A stretch of DNA of 64,000 nt, from the NCBI GenBank assembly GCA_965200975.1, contig OZ241740.1, positions 744,001 to 808,000 on the forward strand. The letters are read 5' to 3'. Below, in pieces: positions 8,034 through 15,921 of this stretch (the stretch's first letter is position 1; the number at the start of each line of letters is the position of its first letter). The notes under the pieces were generated by a model. It did no database searches. It had not been told where the DNA came from and worked only from the letters and a program-made list of their open reading frames with translations. Origin of the DNA: S5-327 sp965200975. GTDB lineage: Bacteria > Chloroflexota > Dehalococcoidia > Lucifugimonadales > Australimonadaceae. A program made the position numbers and the translations under genes.

Positions 8034-9310
8034 TGGCGGGCGCTTCGCTGCAGCTTTCCGGCCGCCTGCCCGAGCGTGCAAGAAGCGTGAGGCGGGTTGC
8101 GTTCGTATCGGCGCACGGTTGCCCGATGATGACGCCCGGGATGGGTTCGGCTGGGGGAATGAATGTGTTTCTCCGGCGGATAGCGCCAATTCTGGCGGGG
8201 TTGGGCGTTGAGGTCGACGTCTACACGCGCAGTCATCACCCCGGCGGGCCGGAGGCGTTTGCGTTCGACGAGCGGTCGCGAGTGTTTCATATTCGCGCGG
8301 GCGCTCCGGAGCTGGAAAAGGAAGCTGTGGCGCCGCACCTGGGCGAGTTCGGGGATGGGCTGCTGGAGCTGTCGGACGGGGTGCGCTACGACCTTGTGCA
8401 CAGCCACTACTGGCTCTCGGCGGAACCGGGGAGGCGGCTTGCGGAGCGACAAGGCGCGCCGCATGTCTTTACCTATCACACCGTGGCCAAGGTGAAGGAG
8501 CGCGCAGGCGGCGCGCCGGAGTCCCGGACGCGGAAGGAAGCGGAGCGCCGCGCTGTCGAGGGCGCCGATGCGGTAGTGACGTTCACGGACGAAGAGTCGT
8601 CTGCGCTCGAGGAGTTCTACGGCCTTGAGCCTTGGCGCGCCCATGTGGCGCCGATGGGAGTGGACGATGAAGTGTTCAGTCCACGGGAACAGGCCGCGGC
8701 GCGGCGCCGTTTGGGCATAGGGCAGAACGAGCGCGTGGTTCTGTTCGTGGGAAGGATGGAGCCGTTCAAGGGGCCGGATCTTCTGCTGCGGGCGCTCGCG
8801 CGGATTCCCGAAGGCCGGGAGGCGCGGGTCCTGCTGGTGGGCGGCGCCGAAGAGGAACGTGGAGTCGAGTGGCTGAAGGGCATCGCCGACGAGCTCGGGG
8901 CGCCGGACCGGCTCGACTGGAGGCATGCCGTGCCTCAGAGCGAGCTGCCCGACTACTATGCGGCGGCGACGGTGTGCGCTGTGCCGTCGCGCCACGAGAC
9001 GTTTGGCCTGGCGGCGCTCGAGGCGATGGCGTGCGGCGCTCCGGTAGCGGCGTCGAACGTTGGGGGGCTGCGGGAGCTGGTGGTCGACGGCGAGACAGGC
9101 ATGCTTGTGCGGTCGGGCGACCCGGACGCGCTGGCGGCGGCGCTGAGGGAGTTGCTGGTCAATCCCCCCCGCGCGCGCCGGATGGGCGCCGCGGGAGCGG
9201 AGCGTTCGCGTGAGTATTCGTGGGCGCGGACGGCGTCCGAGCTGCTGCGGGTCTACGAGCAGGTGGCGGGGACGCCCCTGCCGCCTTTCCGGCGCCTCTC
9301 CTCGATATAG
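8033..9310 (+). CDS. Glycosyltransferase family 4, MshA/sucrose-phosphate-synthase-like
   Basis: This 425-residue GT-B enzyme has the GSAGGMNVFLRRIAPILAGLG donor or acceptor loop and YDLVHSHYWLSA motif shared by MshA (D-inositol-3-phosphate glycosyltransferase) and sucrose-phosphate synthases. The C-terminal half carries VLFVGRMEPFKGPDLLLRAL and the EX7E-type motif ETFGLAALEAMACGAPVAAS. Proteins of this type use UDP-GlcNAc or UDP-glucose. A MshD-like acetyltransferase (11138-12061) and a MshB-like deacetylase (12166-12885) lie within 4 kb, which makes a thiol-pathway role possible. Many Chloroflexota glycosyltransferases look similar, so the specific role is unproven. GTG 8033 overlaps the upstream stop. 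Confidence 0.8.
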   Translation: MAGASLQLSGRLPERARSVRRVAFVSAHGCPMMTPGMGSAGGMNVFLRRIAPILAGLGVEVDVYTRSHHPGGPEAFAFDERSRVFHIRAGAPELEKEAVAPHLGEFGDGLLELSDGVRYDLVHSHYWLSAEPGRRLAERQGAPHVFTYHTVAKVKERAGGAPESRTRKEAERRAVEGADAVVTFTDEESSALEEFYGLEPWRAHVAPMGVDDEVFSPREQAAARRRLGIGQNERVVLFVGRMEPFKGPDLLLRALARIPEGREARVLLVGGAEEERGVEWLKGIADELGAPDRLDWRHAVPQSELPDYYAAATVCAVPSRHETFGLAALEAMACGAPVAASNVGGLRELVVDGETGMLVRSGDPDALAAALRELLVNPPRARRMGAAGAERSREYSWARTASELLRVYEQVAGTPLPPFRRLSSI

Positions 9311-9386
9311 GCCAGGACGATACAGACCAGGACGGCGCAGGAGTCCCGGGCTCTTGTTTTGAAGGGAGCGTCGGGGACGGAAAGCG

Positions 9387-10196
9387 CTAGTACTTGCCCT
9401 GGCTGGCCCATGCGGCGCCGTCGACGGGGAGCCAGACGCCGCTAATGAACCGCGCCTCGTCTGAGTGGAGAAAGAGCGCAGCGTAGGCGACGTCCCACGC
9501 AGTTCCCATGCGCTGGCCGAGAGGAACGCGGGCGTTGCGCATTGCTATTACCTGTTCGCGTGGAGTCCCGGCGGCGACGCGGGCCTCGATAGCCATCGGC
9601 GTCTCCATTAGTCCCGGGAGGATGGCGTTGACGCGGACGCCGGCGTCCGCGTGCGCGGCTGCGAGGTTTTGAGTGAGCGCGACGACGGCGGTTTTCATCG
9701 TTTTATAGCCGACGTACGGGTAGGCCTCGAGGACAGCGAGGGACGAGATGTTGACTATGGAGCCTCCGCCCTGTTTGCGCATGACCGGGATGGCGTGCTT
9801 GCAGGCGAGCCAATGGCTTTTGAGGTTAACAGCGAAGCTCCGGTCGAACGCTTCTTCGGTGATATCGAGAGCGACAGCGTCGCCGAGGGCAAGGCTTGCG
9901 CCGACGTTGTTGTGGAGGATATCGACGGCGCCATAGCGGTCGGCGGCGCCGGCGATAAGCGCCGCCACCGAGCCCTCGTCTGTAGCGTCGACAAGGGCTG
10001 CCGAAGCGGTGCCGTCCTCAGCAGTGATCATATCCACGGTGTCCTGCGCGGAGGCGAGATCGCGGTCGGCGACAACGACGGAGGCCCCCTCGCGGGCCAG
10101 GAGGATTGCCGTGGCGCGTCCGTTGCCGATAGTGTCGCCGGGGGTCTGCCCTCCGCCGAGGATGATGGCGGTCTTTCCCTGCACGCGTTCTGTCAT
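9387..10196 (-). CDS. Short-chain dehydrogenase/reductase (SDR family)
   Basis: The 269-residue protein is a classical-type SDR: NNVGA-type motif (HNNVGASLAL), catalytic serine in NISSLAVLEAYPYV, and YKTMK as the YxxxK pair. The glycine-rich cofactor loop is unusual, reading LGGGQTPGDTIGNGRA instead of the compact TGxxxGxG. The C-terminal DEARFISGVWLPVDGAAW is typical of the family. Substrate unknown. Its ATG overlaps the stop of the small toxin-like gene by the sequence ATGA, so it is translationally coupled to the Panacea toxin-antitoxin pair. Confidence 0.88.
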   Translation of the reverse strand: MTERVQGKTAIILGGGQTPGDTIGNGRATAILLAREGASVVVADRDLASAQDTVDMITAEDGTASAALVDATDEGSVAALIAGAADRYGAVDILHNNVGASLALGDAVALDITEEAFDRSFAVNLKSHWLACKHAIPVMRKQGGGSIVNISSLAVLEAYPYVGYKTMKTAVVALTQNLAAAHADAGVRVNAILPGLMETPMAIEARVAAGTPREQVIAMRNARVPLGQRMGTAWDVAYAALFLHSDEARFISGVWLPVDGAAWASQGKY

Positions 10197-10465
10197 GGTT
10201 CCTCCAGGCGTCGAATGTTGGTCAGCACGACGACCTTGGCCCTTAGATCCACCCTGAAGAAGACGTAGATAGTAGGCTCGCTTTCGAGTTCCACTAGCCA
10301 GAGATCAGCGTCGTAGTTGCTGGCTCCGTAGGTCGGGTTGCGTCTGAACTGCCAAATTATGGCGGAGTAGACCGAGTCAGGCTCCCGAAGGGAGAGCTTC
10401 CGCATCTGTTCGTTGAAGCCCTGCGCGAGATTGATGGAGAACTCATCGTCGAAATGGGCAGTCAT
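10193..10465 (-). CDS. Small RelE/ParE-like protein, candidate toxin partner of the Panacea antitoxin
   Basis: The 90-residue protein has a helical N-terminal half and a C-terminal half with strands such as LWLVELESEPTIYVFFRVDLRAKVVVLTNIRRL, an arrangement reminiscent of RelE/ParE-fold toxins. I cannot identify catalytic residues. The ATG overlaps the stop of the upstream Panacea-domain gene (ATGA), and its own stop overlaps the SDR start. In known PanAT loci a small toxin gene of variable fold lies next to a Panacea (DUF4065) antitoxin gene, so toxin is the favoured reading from context. Confidence 0.55.
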   Translation of the reverse strand: MTAHFDDEFSINLAQGFNEQMRKLSLREPDSVYSAIIWQFRRNPTYGASNYDADLWLVELESEPTIYVFFRVDLRAKVVVLTNIRRLEEP

Positions 10466-11001
10466 TCAGGAAAGAAAGTCTCCTCTGCCTCTTGGGAGAG
10501 CGGTCCGGAACTCAGCCATACCGTGTCGTAGGGGATGACCTCGCGGTCGCGGGCGACCGCCCATCCCGGTTCTTGGTGAGAGAAGTCCGAGACTTCCCTG
10601 GCGGTTTTGCCGTGGAAGAACTGCATGACCTGGTCGACGATGCCGAGTTCGCCGGGTTCAAAAAGTTCGCGGTCGGGTTCGCGCTTGGCGACGACCCGTT
10701 GCTGCATGCCGGTGAAGTAGGGGACGTGCTGGATTTCGGCGTCGCCGGAGTCGATGAGGGCGCGGCGTTCTTCGAGCATCTCGTACGGCGCGGGGCCTTC
10801 CATCAGCTTGCGGTAGGTTGCCCCGGTGATCGGTTTGTTGAGCTGGCGGAAAGCAGCGAAGTCGGCGTAGTAGAGGATCTTGTTGAGCTTCACGGCGCCG
10901 AAAGTAGGGTCTCGCTCAGAGCTTTTGGCGATGTAGACGATGAGCTCCCGAAACTTCTCAGAGTTGAATGCGGGCTGATAGTGACGCGCCTCGGCGGGCA
11001 T
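10462..11001 (-). CDS. Panacea-domain (DUF4065, SocA-like) antitoxin
   Basis: The 179-residue protein shows the Panacea/DUF4065 pattern: FRELIVYIAKSSERDPTFGAVKLNKILYYADFAAFRQLNKPITGATYRKLMEGPAPYEM, then a helical C-terminal part with FSHQEPGWAVA. In Caulobacter SocA and in PanA antitoxins this domain neutralises unrelated toxins, directly or by feeding them to a protease. The start is ATG 10999-11001, with GGAGGT seven bases upstream; a GTG three codons earlier falls inside that Shine-Dalgarno and is unlikely. It heads an operon with the small toxin-like gene and the SDR gene. Confidence 0.8.
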   Translation of the reverse strand: MPAEARHYQPAFNSEKFRELIVYIAKSSERDPTFGAVKLNKILYYADFAAFRQLNKPITGATYRKLMEGPAPYEMLEERRALIDSGDAEIQHVPYFTGMQQRVVAKREPDRELFEPGELGIVDQVMQFFHGKTAREVSDFSHQEPGWAVARDREVIPYDTVWLSSGPLSQEAEETFFPE

Positions 11002-11065
11002 CAGCCGCACCTCCTTTCACGCGGGAGTGTTCTCCTACCCCGCGACGCTAACTTACTGTGAGGGG

Positions 11066-11092
11066 AGTATACGCGCAACGGCGTAGTGTCAA
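11066..11092 (-). promoter_or_regulatory. Promoter of the Panacea operon
   Basis: On the minus strand, a perfect TTGACA (11087-11092) and TATACT (11066-11071) are 15 bp apart. The boxes are near consensus but the spacer is 2 bp short, the kind of promoter often tuned by a repressor. The leader to ATG 11001 would be about 58 nt. Confidence 0.5.
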
Positions 11093-11137
11093 GCCGCGCG
11101 CTCGCTCGCGCTCCCCAAAGCTGACAGGGGGCAGACA

Positions 11138-12061
11138 CTAGAGCCTGAGCTCGAACCAGAACGAGCGCCAGGCGAGGGTGAAGCCGACGCTCTCGTAGAC
11201 GCGGATGGCCGGCGGGTTTTCGCTGTCGACGGTGATGATGAGGGGAGGGCCGCCGAGGTCGAGCAGGGCGTTGACTCCCGCAGCCGTCACGGCCCGGCCT
11301 AGTCCCTGCCCCTGCCTGTCGGGAAGGACGCCAACCATCCCGACGAGTCCCGCGCCGTCGTGCGCCTCCAAGCGGCACCAGCAGTAGGCGACGAGCCCTC
11401 CGCGCTCTTCGAGCAACAGCACCGGGTCGGGCCGAAGAGACGAAAGGTCAAAGATGCGGTACTCGATCTCTTTCGGAGTGTTCAGCGCGTAGCCCCAGCT
11501 TCCGGAGAAGGCGGCGTTCTGCACGTTCGTGACAGCGGGGGCGTCGTCGCGCTCCGCCATGCGAAGCGTCATGCCGTCGGGGAGCGGCGCCTTGACGCGC
11601 TCGGTAGAGCTCCGAGAGAGGTGGAGGTGCGTGCGGACGCGGCGCCAGCCGCGGTTGGCGAAAGCGCGCCATCGCGGTTCGTCGCTCTCCGGCACGTCGA
11701 CGTGGAGCACGGCGAGTCCGGCATTGTGCGCGCGGGCTTCTGTCTCCGCGAGGAGGGCGTCGCCGACGCCTCCTCCCTTGTGGGCGCCGCTGCCCATGAT
11801 GTCGAGGACTCCGCGGGCGATGGCGGGCTCGTGCGTGAGGTACGCGTAACCGGCGGGCGCGCCGTTGTCGAATGCGAGGACACAGTCGCGCTCCGGGCGC
11901 AGATTGGGTTGCCCGAGCTCCCGCGCTAGCGCGGCAATCTCGTCCGGCGAAGGCTGCCGGCCATTCTTGAGTGCGGCAAGCGTCGCCAGGTCGTCGGGCG
12001 TGTAAGAGCGGAGCGTGAGCGGCATAGGGATTACTCGGAGGAGCGGGGAAACCGGTATCAT
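11138..12061 (-). CDS. Tandem GNAT acetyltransferase, mycothiol synthase (MshD)-like
   Basis: The 307-residue protein has two GNAT domains. The N-terminal one spans about residues 15-145 and is degenerate; the C-terminal one spans about 160-305 and has a good acetyl-CoA loop in VGVLPDRQGQGLGRAVTAAG, then SENPPAIRVYESVGF. This tandem arrangement and length match MshD, which acetylates the cysteine of the mycothiol precursor, but many other tandem GNAT proteins exist. The start ATG 12061 is preceded by GGAGGAG nine bases upstream. It is divergent from the PIG-L deacetylase gene at 12166. Confidence 0.7.
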   Translation of the reverse strand: MIPVSPLLRVIPMPLTLRSYTPDDLATLAALKNGRQPSPDEIAALARELGQPNLRPERDCVLAFDNGAPAGYAYLTHEPAIARGVLDIMGSGAHKGGGVGDALLAETEARAHNAGLAVLHVDVPESDEPRWRAFANRGWRRVRTHLHLSRSSTERVKAPLPDGMTLRMAERDDAPAVTNVQNAAFSGSWGYALNTPKEIEYRIFDLSSLRPDPVLLLEERGGLVAYCWCRLEAHDGAGLVGMVGVLPDRQGQGLGRAVTAAGVNALLDLGGPPLIITVDSENPPAIRVYESVGFTLAWRSFWFELRL

Positions 12062-12094
12062 CTTAGCAGACTCCTCCGCCGTGTTAGGGCTAGC

Positions 12095-12126
12095 GAGGCT
12101 TCTTGGGTATGCCCTGAAGGAGCCTC
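12095..12126. other. Hairpin in the divergent gap between the MshD-like and PIG-L genes
   Basis: GAGGCTTCTT and AAGGAGCCTC form arms of about ten base pairs including one wobble, with an inner GGG/CCC pairing around TAT. It lies between divergent genes and has no T tract, so it may be an operator or leader structure rather than a terminator. Confidence 0.4.
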
Positions 12127-12165
12127 CTATGCGAGGGGGAACTTTGCGAATCGGGCCGGAGGCTT

Positions 12166-12885
12166 ATGGAGACGATAGAGACGCCGGAGCGGGCGATGCT
12201 GGTGATACCCCATCCGGACGACGGCGAGTCGGGAGCGGCAGGGACTACTGCGAAGTGGGCGAGCGAGGGCTGTCATGTTCTCTACGTTGTGTGCACGAAT
12301 GGGGACAAGGGCTCGTCGGACCCGGAGATGACGAGCGAGCGGTTGGCGGCGATACGCCGGGATGAGCAGTTGAATGCGGCGTCGGCGCTTGGGGTCGAGG
12401 ACGTGGTCTTTCTCGACTATGGGGACGGCGAGCTGGAGGATACGCGCGAGTTTCGGGGAAGGCTCGTTGAACAGATACGGCGCTGGAAGCCTGATGTCGC
12501 GTTGGCGATGGATCCGGTGCGGACAGCGTCGCATAGCCACCGGGACCACCGGATATCGGGTCAGGCGGCGATGGACGCGTGCTTCCCGTACGCGCGGGAC
12601 GTTCTGCACTACGTGGAGCATCGCGAGCAGGGGCTGACGCCGCACAAGGTGGGCAGCATCCTGCTGTGGGGATCGGAGAATCCCGACGTTGTGGTGGACA
12701 TTGAGAGCACGATTGAGCTGAAGATGCGGGGCCTTGCAGCCCACGAGAGTCAACTATCGACGGACGCAGCGAGGATCGAGCAGTTCGCGAAGCGCCGCGC
12801 GGAAGACGCTGCTCGCCGCGCCGCCGATCATGGCCACCACTACAAGTACGCCGAGGTGTTTCGGCGCATAAGCTTCCGGCGGTAG
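12166..12885 (+). CDS. PIG-L (LmbE/MshB-like) N-acetylglucosaminyl deacetylase family protein
   Basis: The zinc-binding motif PHPDDGESG (H16, D18, D19) and the downstream HSHRDHR segment identify the PIG-L/LmbE family, which removes acetyl groups from GlcNAc-containing small molecules such as GlcNAc-inositol (MshB), GlcNAc-malate (BshB) and GlcNAc-PI. The 239-residue length is usual. The C-terminal part ends with a basic helix and YKYAEVFRRI. It is divergent from the MshD-like gene and lies 2.9 kb beyond the MshA-like glycosyltransferase gene. A GGAGG-type site lies just upstream of ATG 12166. Confidence 0.85.
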   Translation: METIETPERAMLVIPHPDDGESGAAGTTAKWASEGCHVLYVVCTNGDKGSSDPEMTSERLAAIRRDEQLNAASALGVEDVVFLDYGDGELEDTREFRGRLVEQIRRWKPDVALAMDPVRTASHSHRDHRISGQAAMDACFPYARDVLHYVEHREQGLTPHKVGSILLWGSENPDVVVDIESTIELKMRGLAAHESQLSTDAARIEQFAKRRAEDAARRAADHGHHYKYAEVFRRISFRR

Positions 12886-12900
12886 TTCCGCCGCCTGACG

Positions 12901-13536
12901 CTATTCGACGGTGTGGACGCCAAACGTGAAGCCGCCGCTTGTTGCGAGGGCGGCGGCGCTGGTTACGGGGTTTTCGAGGCGGGCGAACGCGCCGCCGCCG
13001 ACCGCGAACAGTGCGGCGCCGGCAGCGTCCGCGGCGTCGAATTCGGAAGTCTGGTCGTCGCGGACGTCGTTGGCCTCATAGGTGGCGATGTAGCAGGCGC
13101 CGCCGTCGGCAAGGGGGACTTCCTTCACGACGAGAGCGTCGCGGCGAACGATGGCGAGCCAGGCGGAATCGCCGATTCGCGGGACTGCGGCGGCGATGCG
13201 CGGGGTGTCGAGGGCGTCGCGTTCGTAGTCGAGAGTCAAGAGGACGAGGGCGAGGGCGTCGCGGACGGGAACGCCGGAAGCAACCTTTTCGGCGATGGGG
13301 TCAGTGTGCGAACCGTTTGTTGCGATTGCCCAGTCGCCGGCGACGCGGAGGGCGTTGTAAGCGATATAGGGATTCTTTTGGATGTCGCTCTCGTGGCCGG
13401 GTCGGGGGACGATGGCGATGGCGTGTCCGGTGTCTACAGCCATGCGATTGGGGAACGAGCGGCTCGATACGCGGTAGAGCGCGGCGTTGGCGCCGGCGGT
13501 GGTGCGGCCAACGGCGAGGATGCGTCCAACGTACAC
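12901..13536 (-). CDS. purO: IMP cyclohydrolase, archaeal PurO type
   Basis: PurO closes FAICAR to IMP, the last step of de novo purine synthesis, and replaces the cyclohydrolase half of bacterial PurH. The 211-residue protein begins MYVGRILAVGRTTAG and continues with YRVSSRSFPNR and KNPYIAYNALR, the signature segments of the PF07826 family, and the later YIATYEAND. The family is best known from archaea, so its presence here is noteworthy. No PurH or PurP is seen in the window. Its end lies 15 bp from the PIG-L stop (convergent), and tsaD ends 16 bp upstream on the same strand. Confidence 0.85.
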   Translation of the reverse strand: MYVGRILAVGRTTAGANAALYRVSSRSFPNRMAVDTGHAIAIVPRPGHESDIQKNPYIAYNALRVAGDWAIATNGSHTDPIAEKVASGVPVRDALALVLLTLDYERDALDTPRIAAAVPRIGDSAWLAIVRRDALVVKEVPLADGGACYIATYEANDVRDDQTSEFDAADAAGAALFAVGGGAFARLENPVTSAAALATSGGFTFGVHTVE

Positions 13537-13552
13537 GGGGAAACTCCTGGGG

Positions 13553-14572
13553 CTACAGCAGGGCGAGGGATGGATCGGCGTCGAGATCGATCCCGCGCCG
13601 GGCGCCGTGGGTGTAGCGGTAGTAGCCGGCTGCGGCGATCATTGCGCCGTTGTCGGTGCAGAGCCGCGGCGCGGGGATGAGCACCGGGGCGGGAGCGCGT
13701 TCGATACAGGCTTTGCGGAGGGGGCCGTTGGCGGAGACGCCGCCGCCGAGGACGAGTCCCCGCGCGCCGGTGAGGCGCACGGCCTCGGCGGCCTTTGCGG
13801 AGACGACATCGACGACGGACTCCTGGAAGGCGGCGGCGATGTCGGCGACGGCTGCGGGGTCGGGCCCTCCGTCGGGGGCAGGATAGACGCCGAGTTCCTG
13901 CGCTTTGTGCAGGACGGCGGTCTTGAGCCCGGAGAAGCTGAAGTCGAGGGCGCCGCCGAGCCACGCTCGTGGGAGGCGGAAGCTCGGCTCGACGCCGTCG
14001 GCGGCGCGCTGGACGGCGGGCCCGCCGGGGAACCCAAGCCCAAGGATGCGGGCAGTCTTGTCGAACGCCTCGCCGGCGGCGTCGTCGCGGGTGCGGCCCA
14101 GGAATTCGTAGTCGCCGTGCCCTCGCATAAGGATGAGGTCGGTGTGGGCGCCGGATGCGATGAGGACGATGAGCGGAAATCCGGGGTCCGTGGCCGGGTC
14201 GTCGTAGTCGAGCCATGCCGCGTAGGTGTGGCCCTCGAGGTGATGGACGCCGACGAGGGGCAGGCCGCGGGCGTAGGCGAGGGCCTTGGCGGTGTTGACG
14301 CCGACCATAAGGGCGCCGACGAGCCCGGGGCCCTCGGTTACGGCGACCGCCTCGATGTCGTCGAGCGTGACCTCGGCGCGGCTGAGGGCGCCCTCGACGA
14401 CCGGGACGATCTGGAGGAGGTGCTGGCGGGACGCGACCTCGGGGACGATTCCGCCGTACTGGGCGTGGAGGGCGACCTGTGAGGAGACGACGTCGGCGAG
14501 TACGCGACGGCCGTCTTCGACAACTGCGGCGGCAGTCTCGTCGCAGGAAGTTTCGACGCCCAGGATGAGCAT
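13553..14572 (-). CDS. tsaD: tRNA N6-adenosine threonylcarbamoyltransferase
   Basis: TsaD transfers threonylcarbamoyl from TC-AMP to A37 of ANN-decoding tRNAs, with TsaB and TsaE. The 339-residue protein begins LILGVETSCDETA and carries the metal-binding HLEGH (H111, H115), and further ASHK-family features such as DDAAGEAFDK and FSFSGLKTAV. The late motif LGGGVSANGPLR is also typical. A TGGTAGCAT sequence ends 6 nt before the ATG, which suggests a leaderless transcript. It is divergent from the CorC-type gene. Confidence 0.95.
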   Translation of the reverse strand: MLILGVETSCDETAAAVVEDGRRVLADVVSSQVALHAQYGGIVPEVASRQHLLQIVPVVEGALSRAEVTLDDIEAVAVTEGPGLVGALMVGVNTAKALAYARGLPLVGVHHLEGHTYAAWLDYDDPATDPGFPLIVLIASGAHTDLILMRGHGDYEFLGRTRDDAAGEAFDKTARILGLGFPGGPAVQRAADGVEPSFRLPRAWLGGALDFSFSGLKTAVLHKAQELGVYPAPDGGPDPAAVADIAAAFQESVVDVVSAKAAEAVRLTGARGLVLGGGVSANGPLRKACIERAPAPVLIPAPRLCTDNGAMIAAAGYYRYTHGARRGIDLDADPSLALL

Positions 14573-14578
14573 ATGCCT

Positions 14579-14587
14579 ATGCTACCA
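14579..14587 (-). promoter_or_regulatory. Extended -10 element of tsaD
   Basis: On the minus strand TGG-TAGCAT ends 6 nt before the tsaD ATG. The match to TGnTATAAT is moderate and would put the transcription start at or next to the start codon. Confidence 0.35.
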
Positions 14588-14649
14588 TCGCGGTATGCGG
14601 AAGTGCTGCGCGCCCCGGGGGAGAATTTGGGGCCGCGAAGGGGTTGCCA

Positions 14650-15921
14650 ATGCTAGGTGACGTCAGCGCCGCCAGCGCGTTCTTGCTGGCGGTGTTCCTG
14701 TTGTTGTCGGGATTCTTCTCGGGGTCGGAGGCGGCGTTGCTGTCGGTGCAGCGCGTGCGCATCCGGCAAATGGCGAACGCTCGGACGGCGGGCGCCCGCC
14801 GCGTGTTGCGGATGGTGGAGCGGCCTGAGCGGCTGCTTCCGCCCATACTGCTGGGCAACAACCTGGTGAACACCGGCGCCGCCGCAGTCGCGACAAGCGT
14901 GGCGATTGGGGTGATAGCGGACGAGAACGTCGCTCTGGCGACGGCGACGGCGCTCGTAACGATCGTGCTGCTCGTGTTCGGAGAGACGATCCCGAAGACG
15001 CTGGCGGCGCGCCATGCGGAGCGGACGGCGATCATCGTTGCTCCCGTAGTGCAGCTCATCAGTTGGGTGTTGCGTCCGCTCTCGTTCGTGCTGCTTGCGA
15101 TTGGCGCCGGGATCGTGAAGCTGTTCGGCGGAGGCTCGGCCCAGCAGGAGGTCACGGAGGAGGAGATAAAGACGCTGGTGCAGGAGGGCAGCGAGCAAGG
15201 CGCCGTGGAGCATGGAGAGGCGGAGATGATCCGCCGCGTGCTGGAGTTCGGCGACCGTCGGGTGAGCGAGGTGATGACGCCAAGGCCGGAGGTCGTCGCG
15301 CTGACCACAGGCGCAAACATCGGGGAGTTTCTCGCGCTCTACAACGAGAACTACCACACGCGGTTTCCGGTTGCGCAGGGCATGCTGGACGAGATCGTGG
15401 GGCTGGTGGGAGTGAAGGACGTGATGCGTCAGCTTGCATCGGGCGCAGGGCTCGACAGCCCGGTTACGCTCGAAACGCGGCCGGTGCGGTTCGTGCCGGA
15501 GACGAAGCTGGTGAGCGACCTGTTCGATGAGATGCGCGCCCGGGGCGATCAGCTGGTGATGGTGGCGGACGAGTACGGCGGCGTAGCGGGACTGGTGACG
15601 CTGAAGCGGCTCGTCGAGGGAATCGTGGGGCGGGTGCCGGACGAGGAGCAGCGCGCAGGGCCGGGTGAGGTGCTGCCGCTCGATGAAAACACGGTGGAGC
15701 TCGATGCGGGGCTTGCCGTTTCGGAGGCGAACGAACGCCTGGGGCTTGGCATTCCGCAAGGCGAGTACGAAACGGTCGCAGGGTTTCTTCTTGATCTCAC
15801 CGGCAGCATTCCGCCGGAGGGCATGGTGGCGGCGTACCGCAATCTGCGGTTCACGGTGCTCGAGATGCGAGGCTCGCGGATAGTGCGAGTGCGGGTGACC
15901 CGCGCATTCTCCGAGCGATGA
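14650..15921 (+). CDS. CNNM/CorC (TlyC)-family transporter, DUF21 plus CBS pair plus CorC_HlyC
   Basis: The protein of about 423 residues starts with a DUF21 membrane domain (residues 5-190, FFSGSEAALLSVQRVRIRQ and LLVFGETIPKTLAARHAE), followed by two CBS domains (about 205-330, from RRVSEVMTPRPEVVAL) and a C-terminal CorC_HlyC transporter-associated domain (about 345-423). Proteins of this family are associated with magnesium or cobalt efflux; older annotations call them hemolysins. I prefer ATG 14650, with AAGGGG at 14638-14643; TTG 14644 is possible. Its stop overlaps the tilS start (ATGA). Confidence 0.9.
   Translation: MLGDVSAASAFLLAVFLLLSGFFSGSEAALLSVQRVRIRQMANARTAGARRVLRMVERPERLLPPILLGNNLVNTGAAAVATSVAIGVIADENVALATATALVTIVLLVFGETIPKTLAARHAERTAIIVAPVVQLISWVLRPLSFVLLAIGAGIVKLFGGGSAQQEVTEEEIKTLVQEGSEQGAVEHGEAEMIRRVLEFGDRRVSEVMTPRPEVVALTTGANIGEFLALYNENYHTRFPVAQGMLDEIVGLVGVKDVMRQLASGAGLDSPVTLETRPVRFVPETKLVSDLFDEMRARGDQLVMVADEYGGVAGLVTLKRLVEGIVGRVPDEEQRAGPGEVLPLDENTVELDAGLAVSEANERLGLGIPQGEYETVAGFLLDLTGSIPPEGMVAAYRNLRFTVLEMRGSRIVRVRVTRAFSER

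Noticed and set aside
13487..14482. A 331-codon plus-strand frame over purO and tsaD
   Set aside because: Antisense to tsaD, which has its HLEGH and other motifs; no recognisable domain.
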